DNA of 16,065 bases from an uncultured bacterium (GCA_903911455.1 CAIWDQ010000634.1:1-16065), one strand, 5' to 3'. Positions 1 through 8,477 are shown, numbered from the stretch's first letter. Notes: generated from the sequence alone by a model not told the origin. Translations and numbers: made by a program.

Positions 1-188
1 AAAGTAAATAAAGAATAAAAAAAGTTATTTAGTTTATTTATAAAATTGAAACACAATTACCAAATATCTGGAAACATATAAAGATATTTATAAAGATAAG
101 CGCATTAACAAAGTTTTTATTCTAAAATGATTTCTCAGAAAAGTCTTTATAATATTCACCTGAAAGCCTGTATTAAAGTCCCAAAATA

Positions 189-419
189 GGTATAAGTTTA
201 ATACTTTCGGGTATAAGTTATCCCCCGAGCGGTATTATTTAACATTTGAGAGGTATAAGTCTAATACTTTTGGGTATCATTTACATATTTTCCGGTATAA
301 GTTTAATACTTTCCGGTATCATTTACATATTTTCGGGTATAAGTCTAATACTTTCGGGTATAAGTTATCCCCCAAGAGGTATAAGTCTCCCCCCAAGTGG
401 TATAACTCCCATCACAAAA
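189..419. repeat. Array of about eleven 21-bp tandem repeats
   Basis: Units begin at 189, 210, 231, 252, 273, 294, 315, 336, 357, 378 and 399, an unbroken 21-bp period. The usual unit starts GGTATAAGT and continues TTAATACTTTCG; others end in a C-run (TTATCCCCCGAGC type) or read GGTATCATTTACATATTTTCC. Units 252-293 and 294-335 form a duplicated 42-bp pair. The last unit decays after about 410. The array ends about 75 bp before the transglutaminase-like gene, so it may lie in its promoter or leader. Unit 4 contains TACTTTTG (265-272), an exact TAnnTTTG box, and most other units of that type carry a one-mismatch version. Positions 1-188 upstream are AT-rich and show nothing recognisable. An 81-codon frame through the array exists only because 21 is divisible by three. 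Confidence 0.9.
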
Positions 420-493
420 AGAACCAAAATAAAAGGCAATAGTATCAATATTATTTCTAATTTTACACACTTAATATTTATAGCAACCTAATT

Positions 494-3112
494 ATGATTA
501 ACAAGAATTTATTTCTCCTTTTGGTAATGATTTCTCTGGCATTTCCAGCTAAAGCACAGCAGAAACACTTTATAAATGATGCCGCTTACCTTAAACATAC
601 CCTCGCTCAATACGAAAAACAAAAGAAACTAGCATCAGCAAGAGCTATCCCTTTGTTTGATGTCTTCAAACAGAACTTATCTTTAGAAGAAAAGGAAGCT
701 TTGATATTCCTTTACGCCTATATGCCCCTCAACGACATGGCCGAACATGACGGAGAGTATTTTTTAGCTCAAGTTAAAGCTTCATTATCCGCCAGAGATT
801 ATTTTTCGTGGGGCAAAACCATCCCAGAAGACATCTTCAGGCATTTTGTATTGCCTTATCGCATCAATAATGAGAACATGGACGACGCTCGTCTGGTTTT
901 CTACAAAGAATTAAAAGTAAGACTAAAGGATTTAACGATGAAACAAGCTGCTTTGGAGGTCAATCACTGGTGTCACGAGCGTGTTGCCTATCAAGGTTGC
1001 GACAGTAGGACGAGTGCACCGCTAAGTACTATTAAAAATGCCCTCGGAAGGTGTGGCGAAGAGTCCACTTTCACGGTAACAGCCATGAGAGCAGCGGGAA
1101 TTCCAGCCCGTCAGTGTTATACTCCGCGTTGGGCTCATTGCGATGACAACCATGCCTGGGTAGAAGTGTGGATTGATGGCAAATGGCACTTCCTTGGAGC
1201 GTGCGAACCCGATGCCGACTTAGATTTAGGTTGGTTTGCAGGCCCGTCCAAAAGAGCTATGATGGTTAATACTACCGTTTATGGTTATTATAAAGGCAAA
1301 GAAGAGGTTCTTCGCAGCGACGACAGGTTTACTCAGATTAATCTGTTGGCAAACTATGCCCCTGTAAAGACTTTCTTTGTAAAAGTAGTTGACGCTACTC
1401 GCAAACCAGTTAACAATGCCAAGGTGGAGTTCCAATTATATAATTATGCTGAGTTTTATCCGTTGGCTAAGAAGTTTACTTCCGTAAAAGGCATTACTTC
1501 CCTACAGACTGGCTATGGAGATTTACTTATCTGGGCTAATAAAGGCAACAATTACGGTTATCAAAAAGTAACTGTAGAGTCGACTGACACCATTATTGTT
1601 GTTTTAAATAAAAAACCAGGTAAAGAATACACCGAAGAGATGGATTTAACGCCTCCTGTAACGCGTCAGGTGGATGTTGTGGTTAACGAAAAGGATGCTC
1701 AAGTTAATAGTGAGCGCTTAAAGCAAGAAGATAAGATGCGCCACGACTATGAAGCTACTTTTATGGATTCAACAAGGGCATTTCAATTGGCAAAAGAACA
1801 AGGTTTGGATAAAAACAAGACATGGAACGTGCTTCATAAGAGCAGAGGCAACTGGCAAACAATAGTTGACTTCCTTTCTAATCCTAATTCAAGTAAGAAT
1901 AAAACTTTTTACCTTCCTTTACTGGAAGCTATCTCTGAAAAAGACCTTCATGACGTAACTCTTGATGTCTTATTTGACCATTTAAACAATACTAAGTTCC
2001 TTGCGGGAACTGATACCGATATGTTTGTTAAATATGTGATGAATCCACGTATCGGCGACGAGATGATTAAGCCTTATAAAGAGTATTTTCAAAAGAAATT
2101 AGGTGCAAATAATTTTAAAGATGCTAATCAAATAGTTCAATGGATTAAAACAAATATTAAAGTTGATTCAAAAGCTAACTATTACCGTGTTCCTATTACG
2201 CCTAAGGGTGTTTATGATTTAAAAGTAAGTGATGCAGCTTCACGCGATATACTTTTTGTTGCTTTGTGCAGGAGTTTTGGTATTTGTGCAAGGCTCGAAC
2301 CTGCTACTAAAGTGTCACAATACTACACATGGAATGGCTGGAAGACTATTGTATTTGAAAAGCAAATCACCAAAGATATTCCTAAAGCTACTTTAACTTT
2401 AGAAAACAGTAAAGCCAATGGAAATATTTTTCCAGAGTATTCAACTCATTATTCTATCGAGAAGTTCAGCGATGGAAGGTATAATACTTTAGATTATGAA
2501 GAAGATTCACACTTAAAAACCTTCCCATGTATGATAAATGTGGATGCTGGAGATTACATGCTGGTTACTGGCAATCGTTTGCCAAATGGTTCTGTTATGG
2601 CGATGTTGAAATTCTTTAAGCTAAATCCTAATGAGATATTGACTTTAGATATTACTTTGCGTAAAGCAAAAGCAGAACATAAGGTTATTGGTAAATTGAA
2701 TGCTGATAATAGTTTTATAGATGTTAAAACTAATAAATCTATTACTATTAATGATTATAATAACAAAAAGAACACCATTCTTCTGTGGGTTGAGCTTGAT
2801 AAAGAACCTACTCGTCATGCGGTATTGGATATTGCCAAGTTAAAAGCTAACTTTGACAAGTGGGATGGTAACTTTGCCGCTATTTTTAATAAGAATGCAC
2901 AAGCAGATTTAACTAAACTAAATGGTTTACCTGAGCAGACTGTTTATTTTATTGATAAGAATGATATCTTAAAAGAGATTGAGAAGTCAACTAATCAAAA
3001 GTTAAGTAATAATCTTCCTGTGTTTGTTGTTTTAAATGAAAAGGGAGAGATTATTTATCTTTCAAACGGCTATAAAATAGGTGCCGGAGAAATGTTACTG
3101 AAGTTGTTCTAG
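494..3112 (+). CDS. Exported multidomain transglutaminase-like protein
   Basis: 872 residues. A signal peptide is visible (hydrophobic residues 6-18, probable cleavage after AKA near 21), so the protein is exported. A transglutaminase/papain-like core spans about 150-240: catalytic Cys187 in GRCGEES, His220 in DDNHAWVEVW, and an acidic residue in ACEPD (E238 or D240) as the likely third member. About 290-372 looks like a beta-sandwich or carboxypeptidase-regulatory-like domain. A second transglutaminase-like core at about 545-622 (DILFVALCRSFGICAR) aligns with the first, but the Cys position is Ala581 and no HAW motif follows, so it appears inactive. Residues about 730-872 look thioredoxin-like (LPVFVVLNEKGEIIY near the end) without a CxxC. 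The substrate is unknown; a protease or crosslinking role is possible. The ATG at 494 directly precedes the signal peptide and has no Shine-Dalgarno. No sorting domain is seen at the C-terminus. Confidence 0.85.
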   Translation: MINKNLFLLLVMISLAFPAKAQQKHFINDAAYLKHTLAQYEKQKKLASARAIPLFDVFKQNLSLEEKEALIFLYAYMPLNDMAEHDGEYFLAQVKASLSARDYFSWGKTIPEDIFRHFVLPYRINNENMDDARLVFYKELKVRLKDLTMKQAALEVNHWCHERVAYQGCDSRTSAPLSTIKNALGRCGEESTFTVTAMRAAGIPARQCYTPRWAHCDDNHAWVEVWIDGKWHFLGACEPDADLDLGWFAGPSKRAMMVNTTVYGYYKGKEEVLRSDDRFTQINLLANYAPVKTFFVKVVDATRKPVNNAKVEFQLYNYAEFYPLAKKFTSVKGITSLQTGYGDLLIWANKGNNYGYQKVTVESTDTIIVVLNKKPGKEYTEEMDLTPPVTRQVDVVVNEKDAQVNSERLKQEDKMRHDYEATFMDSTRAFQLAKEQGLDKNKTWNVLHKSRGNWQTIVDFLSNPNSSKNKTFYLPLLEAISEKDLHDVTLDVLFDHLNNTKFLAGTDTDMFVKYVMNPRIGDEMIKPYKEYFQKKLGANNFKDANQIVQWIKTNIKVDSKANYYRVPITPKGVYDLKVSDAASRDILFVALCRSFGICARLEPATKVSQYYTWNGWKTIVFEKQITKDIPKATLTLENSKANGNIFPEYSTHYSIEKFSDGRYNTLDYEEDSHLKTFPCMINVDAGDYMLVTGNRLPNGSVMAMLKFFKLNPNEILTLDITLRKAKAEHKVIGKLNADNSFIDVKTNKSITINDYNNKKNTILLWVELDKEPTRHAVLDIAKLKANFDKWDGNFAAIFNKNAQADLTKLNGLPEQTVYFIDKNDILKEIEKSTNQKLSNNLPVFVVLNEKGEIIYLSNGYKIGAGEMLLKLF

Positions 3113-3114
3113 TT

Positions 3115-3141
3115 GATTTGTTTATTTTTCAAATCTTTTTT
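3115..3141 (+). terminator. Short A/T-rich intrinsic terminator
   Basis: GATTTG (3115-3120), a 9-nt loop, CAAATC (3130-3135) and then six T (3136-3141). It starts two bases after the stop codon of the transglutaminase-like gene. The stem is only 6 bp, so termination may be partial. Confidence 0.5.
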
Positions 3142-3169
3142 GGTGAGCCTACTATGTTATGTACTAGAA

Positions 3170-3248
3170 GTTCATTGCAATCGAAGTGAAACAATCTCAA
3201 TCGTTGTTTATTCATTAGATTGCTTCGTCGCACCTCCTCGAAATGACG
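3170..3248. repeat. Imperfect inverted-repeat (REP/MITE-like) element
   Basis: The left arm (GTTCATTGCAATCGAAGTG then AAACAATCTC, 3170-3198) is an imperfect reverse complement of the right arm (AGATTGCTTCGTCG then CACCTCCTCGAAATGACG, 3217-3248). The core AGATTGCTTCG recurs at 10261 and 12948. The pattern matches a widespread intergenic palindrome of the form 'CATTGCGAG...GAAGCAATCTC / AGATTGCTTCG...CAATGACG' that I recognise from many bacterial genomes; that attribution is from memory. The rest of the 310-bp gap (3113-3422) holds the terminator above, an AT-rich TTAATTCTTAATTG stretch near 3270, and a small GC-richer patch at about 3311-3337 (TGCCGGTAGGCTAGGTAGGC). Confidence 0.6.
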
Positions 3249-3422
3249 TGGTTAATTTGTCTTCAATTATTAATTCTTAATTGTCTTATAACTTTAAGTA
3301 TCTCAAAATTCCTGCTTGCCGGTAGGCTAGGTAGGCACTACTTCATAAATGCCAATAGCCTATAAAACTAAATTCCGATTTCTTTGTTTAAAATTAAAAC
3401 AACGTCAATAAGTCAATAATTA

Positions 3423-5411
3423 ATGAAACTTTTTAATAAGATATTAATTGCCAATAGAGGCGAGATAGCTATCAGGATAATTAAATCCGCAAGAGCATTA
3501 GGTATAAAAACAGTTACCATTTATTCCGAAGTGGAAGCAAATGCTCTTCACGTAAAGTGTGGCGATGAGTCCTATTGCATTGGCAAAGTGGAGCTCAGCG
3601 ATACTTATCTTAATATTGATAAGATTATTGATGTTGCCGTAAAGGCTAAATGCGATGCCATTCATCCCGGCTATGGTTTCCTTGCCGAAAACCCTTTGTT
3701 TGTTGACGCTTGCACTAAGGCCGGCATTACATTTATCGGCCCAACCACCCATGCCATGAAGGTTATGGGCAATAAGATTGAAGCCCGTACCTTTGCTAAG
3801 AACATAAATGTCCCCATGACAGAAGGCGTGACCGGTGATGTTGAAACCATGCTTAAAGCAGTTAAATCTATTAAGTTTCCTGTGCTTATCAAAGCTGCTG
3901 CAGGTGGTGGAGGTAAAGGTATGAGGATTGTTCATAATGAAAATGATTTAAAAGAAGCACTTGAATCTACCAGCCGCGAAGCTAAGAACTATTTTGGCGA
4001 CGGCACTATTTATATTGAGAAGTTTGTGGAAGACCCACGTCATATCGAAGTTCAGATTATTGGTGATAACCACGGTAATGTTGTGCACCTTTATGAGAGA
4101 GAATGTTCTATTCAGCGCCGTTATCAAAAGATTATTGAAGAGTCGCCTTCTCCAACTCTTACCGACGAAGTTAGGAATAAAATGGGCAAAACTGCAGTGA
4201 AGATTGGCAAGGCAATTAACTATAACAATGCAGGTACTATTGAGTTTCTTGTTGATAAGGATATGAATTATTATTTTCTTGAGATGAATACAAGGGTTCA
4301 GGTTGAGCACCCTGTCACCGAAATGGTAACGGGTATTGATATTGTAAAAGAGCAGATACTTATTGCTGCCGGCAACCCTTTATCCTTTACGCAGGAAGAT
4401 GTTAAGCAGAACGGTCACGCTATTGAATGCCGTATTTATGCCGAAGATCCCGACAATAACTTCATGCCTTCTCCCGGTACTATGACTTATTATAAAGAGC
4501 CTTCCGGCGAAGGGATCCGCATTGACACCGGTATTGAGAAAGCTACTACTATTGAGAGTTTCTACGACCCTATGATCAGCAAACTTATTGTTTGGGGTGC
4601 CGACAGGGAGAATGCAAGAATTAAGATCATTGAATCGCTCAAAGAGTATATCGTTCATGGCATTAAGACCAACGTTACGTATCTTATCAATCTCTTGCAA
4701 CACGATGCCTTTATTAATAATAACATCACTACTAAGTTTTGCGATGAGTATAAGGACGAAATGATTAGTATGATGAATAAGGGCAAGGAAGCAGTTCCGT
4801 TTTATGCGCCTTTTATTTCGTATCTTATCTATAGTTTGGATATTAAAGATACTATTTCGCATAATAATGTATGGTCAACTATTGGTTATTGGCGCGATTT
4901 GATGAAGATTAATGTAGAGTTTGAAGCTAAGGATATCCTTGTTTTCTTTAACAGGAAAAAAGATAATGATTATGAGTTTGAGATTAACAATACCAAATAT
5001 AATGTTCATGTAAAAGACCATAACGAAGGTAAGTTGGACATTACTATCAACGACGAACCTTTTACAACTTATATTTCCACCGACACCCGACGCAATGCTT
5101 TTATCTCCTGCAACGGATATATCTTTAAAGCTATCCGCAAAGATATTCTTATTACCGAAGATGTTTTCAGTGGCAGTGGTGGCAATGCCGGAGCCGACGA
5201 AAACCGTTTGTATTCGCCTATGCCGGGCAAGGTTACCAAGATTAATGTTAAAGAAGGCGACACCGTTAAGAAAGGCGACAATCTTATAGTGGTAGAAGCT
5301 ATGAAGATGGAAAACCATGTGCTTTCCGCAAAGGATGCCACAGTTGTAAAAGTAAATGTTAATATTGGTGAGATGGTATTATCTCAAAATGTTCTGATTG
5401 AATTAGAATAA
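3423..5411 (+). CDS. Acyl-CoA carboxylase biotin carboxylase/BCCP fusion subunit
   Basis: 662 residues, the usual length for fused alpha subunits of propionyl-, methylcrotonyl- or acyl-CoA carboxylases. The enzyme uses ATP and bicarbonate to carboxylate its own biotin, which is then passed to a carboxyltransferase. Biotin carboxylase N-domain about 1-115 (LIANRGEIAIRI). ATP-grasp about 116-325 with the glycine loop AAAGGGGKGMRIV (158-170) and active-site FLEMNTRVQVEHPVTE (E287, N289, R291, one residue off E. coli AccC numbering). Biotin carboxylase C-domain about 330-440. A linker or BT-like region runs to about 590. The biotinyl domain at about 594-662 carries the acceptor Lys628 in EAMKMEN. 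The substrate cannot be told from this subunit, and no carboxyltransferase gene is adjacent. Stand-alone, cytoplasmic. ATG follows an A/T-rich leader; TTTCTTTG at 3379-3386 is a one-mismatch -7 box. Confidence 0.93.
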   Translation: MKLFNKILIANRGEIAIRIIKSARALGIKTVTIYSEVEANALHVKCGDESYCIGKVELSDTYLNIDKIIDVAVKAKCDAIHPGYGFLAENPLFVDACTKAGITFIGPTTHAMKVMGNKIEARTFAKNINVPMTEGVTGDVETMLKAVKSIKFPVLIKAAAGGGGKGMRIVHNENDLKEALESTSREAKNYFGDGTIYIEKFVEDPRHIEVQIIGDNHGNVVHLYERECSIQRRYQKIIEESPSPTLTDEVRNKMGKTAVKIGKAINYNNAGTIEFLVDKDMNYYFLEMNTRVQVEHPVTEMVTGIDIVKEQILIAAGNPLSFTQEDVKQNGHAIECRIYAEDPDNNFMPSPGTMTYYKEPSGEGIRIDTGIEKATTIESFYDPMISKLIVWGADRENARIKIIESLKEYIVHGIKTNVTYLINLLQHDAFINNNITTKFCDEYKDEMISMMNKGKEAVPFYAPFISYLIYSLDIKDTISHNNVWSTIGYWRDLMKINVEFEAKDILVFFNRKKDNDYEFEINNTKYNVHVKDHNEGKLDITINDEPFTTYISTDTRRNAFISCNGYIFKAIRKDILITEDVFSGSGGNAGADENRLYSPMPGKVTKINVKEGDTVKKGDNLIVVEAMKMENHVLSAKDATVVKVNVNIGEMVLSQNVLIELE

Positions 5412-5423
5412 AGATGAATGGAT

Positions 5424-5449
5424 TCTCAATCCCTATGCAATCATTGAGA
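5424..5449. terminator. Weak hairpin between convergent genes
   Basis: TCTCAAT (5424-5430) and ATTGAGA (5443-5449) form a 7-bp stem with a 12-nt loop between the stops of the carboxylase (+) and methylglyoxal synthase (-) genes. No strong T-run follows on either strand, so a bidirectional terminator role is inferred from position only. Confidence 0.3.
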
Positions 5450-5466
5450 TATTAAAGCCTAGCATT

Positions 5467-5934
5467 TTACTCAATACTCCTATTAATGTACTCGGAATAA
5501 TCCTTAACAATAGGTATATATTTATGGAACATAAGTTCGGATGATATCATAAAGTCGGCTGACGAACGATTGCATGCCGTAGGGATATTGTAAAGTACTG
5601 TTATTCTTAACAATGCCTTCACATCCACATCATGAGGCTGTGCTTGCATCGGATCCCAGAAGAAAATGAGCATATCTATCTCACCATTCACTATCATTGC
5701 CCCTAATTGTTGGTCGCCACCTAATGGTCCCGATTTCAATCTTATGATTTCGTGAGCAAGTTTCTCACCTTTTTTCAGATTTTTATGCATCACCTCTTCC
5801 ACAAGTTTCCCTGTAGTTCCGGTGCATATCAGTTTGTGTCCAGAAAGGATATCATTGTTCCATTCAACCCATTCCATTATATCCTTTTTGCGGTTGTCGT
5901 GGGCAACAATACCTATTCTTTTAACAATCTTCAT
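5467..5934 (-). CDS. mgsA: Methylglyoxal synthase
   Basis: 155 residues. Converts dihydroxyacetone phosphate to methylglyoxal and phosphate, a cytoplasmic bypass of lower glycolysis that relieves phosphate limitation or sugar-phosphate stress. Family motifs are all present: VAHDNRKKD (HD at 12-13), CTGTTGKL (37-44, phosphate binding), SGPLGGDQQLGAMI with the catalytic Asp74, FFWDPMQAQPHDVDVKALLR with His101 and Asp104 (equivalent to E. coli Asp71, His98 and Asp101, offset +3), and NIPTACNRSSADF. Between TGTTG and GPLGGD it is about 10 residues longer than the E. coli enzyme, with a charged helix (KNLKKGEKLAHEIIRLK). It lies 5 bp downstream of a nitroreductase gene, probably as its operon partner, but an exact TAnnTTTG box just upstream could give it a separate transcript. 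Confidence 0.96.
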   Translation of the reverse strand: MKIVKRIGIVAHDNRKKDIMEWVEWNNDILSGHKLICTGTTGKLVEEVMHKNLKKGEKLAHEIIRLKSGPLGGDQQLGAMIVNGEIDMLIFFWDPMQAQPHDVDVKALLRITVLYNIPTACNRSSADFMISSELMFHKYIPIVKDYSEYINRSIE

Positions 5935-5939
5935 TTGTT

Positions 5940-6542
5940 TTATTTTTTGGCAAAGATATCAGCCTTATGACCAAAGCTACCCGAAAATACCATCTCTTCA
6001 ATTTCGGTGCGTAAACGGGGAGAAAATTCCAGAATCTTAATCTTTTCGGGCAAAGTATCTGAATCACCATAATGACCTATAGCTAAAATCACTAAAGGCA
6101 TATAACTTACAGGAATATTAAACAGTTCCATTGCAATTCCCTTATCAAATCCACCCATCTGATGCACAAAAAGATCCTCCTGAGTGGCCTGTATGGTTAA
6201 ATATGCCACTGCCTGCCCTACATCATAGCTATATGCTTCGTTAGGTTCGTCTTTCATATTCATTTTTGTCTTACCTAAACATAAAATCAACACCGGCGAC
6301 TTAGCCCAAATCTGATTAAATTCTACGAGAGTATCAAAAAGTTTCTGATGTGTTTCATCTTTATCTATACCTATTATAAAACGCCATGGTTGCTGGTTCA
6401 TGCTTGAAGGAGCCCAACGTGCTGCCTCCAAAAGCCTGTGAATTTTATCCATTTCAACAGGTTCCTGCGAAAATGCACGGGCACTCCAGCGTTGTTTTAT
6501 AAGCGGATGTATATCGTAATCTGTATTTGCGTCTTTTTTCAT
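5940..6542 (-). CDS. Nitroreductase family flavoprotein
   Basis: 200 residues, typical length for FMN-dependent NAD(P)H nitroreductase-fold oxidoreductases. N-terminal RWSARAFS (18-25) is the FMN-phosphate motif; APSSMNQQPWRFII (44-57) is the hallmark flavin-binding segment; VHQMGGFD (about 126-133) and the C-terminal PRLRTEIEEMVFSGSFG are also family-like. The physiological substrate is unknown; quinones, nitroaromatics or enals are usual for the family. The stop codon (5940-5942) is 5 bp from the mgsA start, which suggests co-transcription. A role in dealing with reactive carbonyl or quinone by-products beside methylglyoxal synthase is only inference. The upstream side is separated from the deiminase gene by a hairpin terminator, so the pair has its own promoter, probably in 6543-6590. 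Confidence 0.9.
   Translation of the reverse strand: MKKDANTDYDIHPLIKQRWSARAFSQEPVEMDKIHRLLEAARWAPSSMNQQPWRFIIGIDKDETHQKLFDTLVEFNQIWAKSPVLILCLGKTKMNMKDEPNEAYSYDVGQAVAYLTIQATQEDLFVHQMGGFDKGIAMELFNIPVSYMPLVILAIGHYGDSDTLPEKIKILEFSPRLRTEIEEMVFSGSFGHKADIFAKK
5951..5958 (-). promoter_or_regulatory. Bacteroidota -7 box ahead of mgsA
   Basis: Read on the minus strand this is TATCTTTG, an exact TAnnTTTG match, 16 nt before the mgsA start. It lies within the last codons of the nitroreductase gene (codons for D-I-F). No TTTG at the usual -33 distance is seen; the nearest is 13 nt upstream. Confidence 0.4.
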
Positions 6543-6586
6543 TATTTAATTATAAGATTTTCTATCTATTTTATTTAAATTTATTA

Positions 6587-6631
6587 CAAAAGGGTGAACT
6601 CTTGAAGTAGTCTTCTTTAAAAGTTCACCCT
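6587..6631 (-). terminator. Intrinsic terminator of the deiminase gene
   Basis: AGGGTGAACT (6591-6600) pairs perfectly with AGTTCACCCT (6622-6631). A small inner stem (GAAG 6604-6607 with CTTC 6612-6615) shortens the 21-nt loop. On the minus strand the stem is followed by TTTTG and A/T-rich DNA. It sits 53 bp after the deiminase stop and before the nitroreductase start. Confidence 0.7.
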
Positions 6632-6683
6632 GCTGCAAAACGTTTGCTTTCAATTTTTATTATTTAAGACAAAATTGCAGTCA

Positions 6684-8477
6684 TTACTTAACAATTAATT
6701 TCTGAGTTGAGCTATAATTTTCAGAAGTTATTGTTACCATATATACACCTTTAGCTAAATCTGAAGCATTTATAAAGAAATTTTTCTTACCTGCAAAACT
6801 TCCTGTAAAGATATTCTTAATTTTTTTGCCAACAATATCATACACATCCAAAGTTATATTGGTTTTATTTGTGACCTCAACGGGGATGCAGGTAATTGCT
6901 GAAGCTGGATTTGGATATATCTTACCAAGTGTAATATTGTTAAACTCGTTAACACCACCTGCCTCATCTGCAGTAAAACTCCAATAACCTGTTGGAGCTG
7001 TTATAGGGCGTACTTGCGATTTGCCAGAGTTTGCTGTTGCACTGATGTAATAATTAATTGGAACATGAGTATATCTAGCTAAAATAGGCCATGGGATTGT
7101 GGTTTGCCAATAGTCTGGCTCGCCAGCAACAGGTTGCATGTTCAATGCCTGATAACTTGACATTATACCCGACTTATAATACACTTTTGCTGACTGTATT
7201 CCACTACGATGTTTAATATATGCTTTAATAATGACCTGATTGCTCGAATTAGTTGTAATTATTGTATCCCTTACAGGCTTATGCACAATCAAAAGAGGGT
7301 CTTTTGAAGCAATACAATGCGTGATGCAATGGATAGCTCCGCTTGCCGTGATAGACTGGTAGCAATTGATAGGCACTACATTATATCCCGGAAGGTTTTC
7401 CTGATAGATACGCTGTGCAACTGAGTCGTATTGCTTGTAATAAGTAGGATATAGGAATGTTTTGTTCACAAAAACACCGTTGGTATATGTAAGATAATAT
7501 CCACTATTGTCGGGGTAGGCATAACTATATGAAGAATCTGGTGGCATTGGTATCCTTTTGATACGATATGGTGTACCAAAAATTGAAGAGAAGTTGGATT
7601 GGACATAAGCTATATTAGCTTCTATCTGTGGACCATCAGCTGTACCTGTAGGATACTGACCCCATAAAAGTGTTTCTTCATCCAATAGCTTCACATGCAT
7701 ATCAATATGATGAATACCATCGTAAGGGAGCGTAGGGAACATGATGTATTTATTTATACCTAAATAATGTTTGGTAAGTGAGTCAATATCTGCTTCCGTA
7801 AGGTTCTGTCCGTAAGTACTTGAGGGGCTATTTTCATCCGTAATAAGGTGCGAAGAGAAGGCGGTACCCATACCATCAGTCATCCAGTTGCCTCCGGTGG
7901 CTACCAGCTTATTAGGTGTTGCTGTCAATTCGTACAAAGGGACACCTGATACCTTCGTCATGGTTCGGGCAAGGGTATCATCTTTAGGACGGGGGCGGTT
8001 GTACGTCCAGTCGACAAGTAGTAATGAGTCCACTACATTAGTATATACATTGTTAGCACCGTAATCCCTAACCCAAACACTATTGTAGGGAGCTACTACA
8101 TAGCGTACATTTGCCAAAGCAACGCCACTTCCGGTTAATGCAGCCTTTACCGAGTTAGAATCAGTACATACCACATAAACTTTGCACTCATTAACGGCAT
8201 TCCTAACTATTTCTGTCAAAATAGATGTGTAGGTTGTCCATGTAACTATCAGCGCATCAATTTCCTCCCACTCGGCAGCGTTCCTCACTTTTGATACTGG
8301 CGGAGTCATTACGCCACTTCTGTCGCCCGTTTGCGAATAATATTCTTTCATCATAAGCTTTTCCTGTGGGGTAAGGTATATTGGCAAATCCGTTTGACTA
8401 TAAACCTTAGCAAAACTGACTAATAGGAGACAAAGAAGGATGTATTTTCCTATCGCTTTAATGTATATTTTTTTCAT
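6684..8477 (-). CDS. Type IX-secreted peptidylarginine deiminase (PPAD-like)
   Basis: 597 residues. Signal peptide (hydrophobic 12-22, cleavage near YSQ at 26-28). Deiminase domain about 55-395, agmatine/peptidyl-arginine deiminase superfamily: Asp138 in VWVRDYG, GGNWMTDG (195-202), His257-x-Asp259 in DGIHHIDMH, and nucleophile Cys384 in SGAIHCIT. These line up with Porphyromonas gingivalis PPAD Asp130, His236/Asp238 and Cys351. Arg161 and Arg163 (NRPRPKDD) match PPAD Arg152/Arg154, which hold the carboxylate of C-terminal arginine peptides. An Ig-like domain spans about 395-502. A type IX sorting domain spans about 516-597 (KIYPNPAS, DVYDIVGKKI, LAKGVYMVTI, ending KLIVK). Expected activity: converting peptidyl-arginine to citrulline at or outside the cell surface. 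Secreted agmatine deiminase is the alternative. Monocistronic, with its own terminator. Confidence 0.88.
   Translation of the reverse strand: MKKIYIKAIGKYILLCLLLVSFAKVYSQTDLPIYLTPQEKLMMKEYYSQTGDRSGVMTPPVSKVRNAAEWEEIDALIVTWTTYTSILTEIVRNAVNECKVYVVCTDSNSVKAALTGSGVALANVRYVVAPYNSVWVRDYGANNVYTNVVDSLLLVDWTYNRPRPKDDTLARTMTKVSGVPLYELTATPNKLVATGGNWMTDGMGTAFSSHLITDENSPSSTYGQNLTEADIDSLTKHYLGINKYIMFPTLPYDGIHHIDMHVKLLDEETLLWGQYPTGTADGPQIEANIAYVQSNFSSIFGTPYRIKRIPMPPDSSYSYAYPDNSGYYLTYTNGVFVNKTFLYPTYYKQYDSVAQRIYQENLPGYNVVPINCYQSITASGAIHCITHCIASKDPLLIVHKPVRDTIITTNSSNQVIIKAYIKHRSGIQSAKVYYKSGIMSSYQALNMQPVAGEPDYWQTTIPWPILARYTHVPINYYISATANSGKSQVRPITAPTGYWSFTADEAGGVNEFNNITLGKIYPNPASAITCIPVEVTNKTNITLDVYDIVGKKIKNIFTGSFAGKKNFFINASDLAKGVYMVTITSENYSSTQKLIVK

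Noticed and set aside
246..491. 81-codon open frame with a seven-residue repeat
   Set aside because: It needs a TTG start, runs through the 21-bp array only because the period is a multiple of three, and ends just before the next gene with no independent coding sign.
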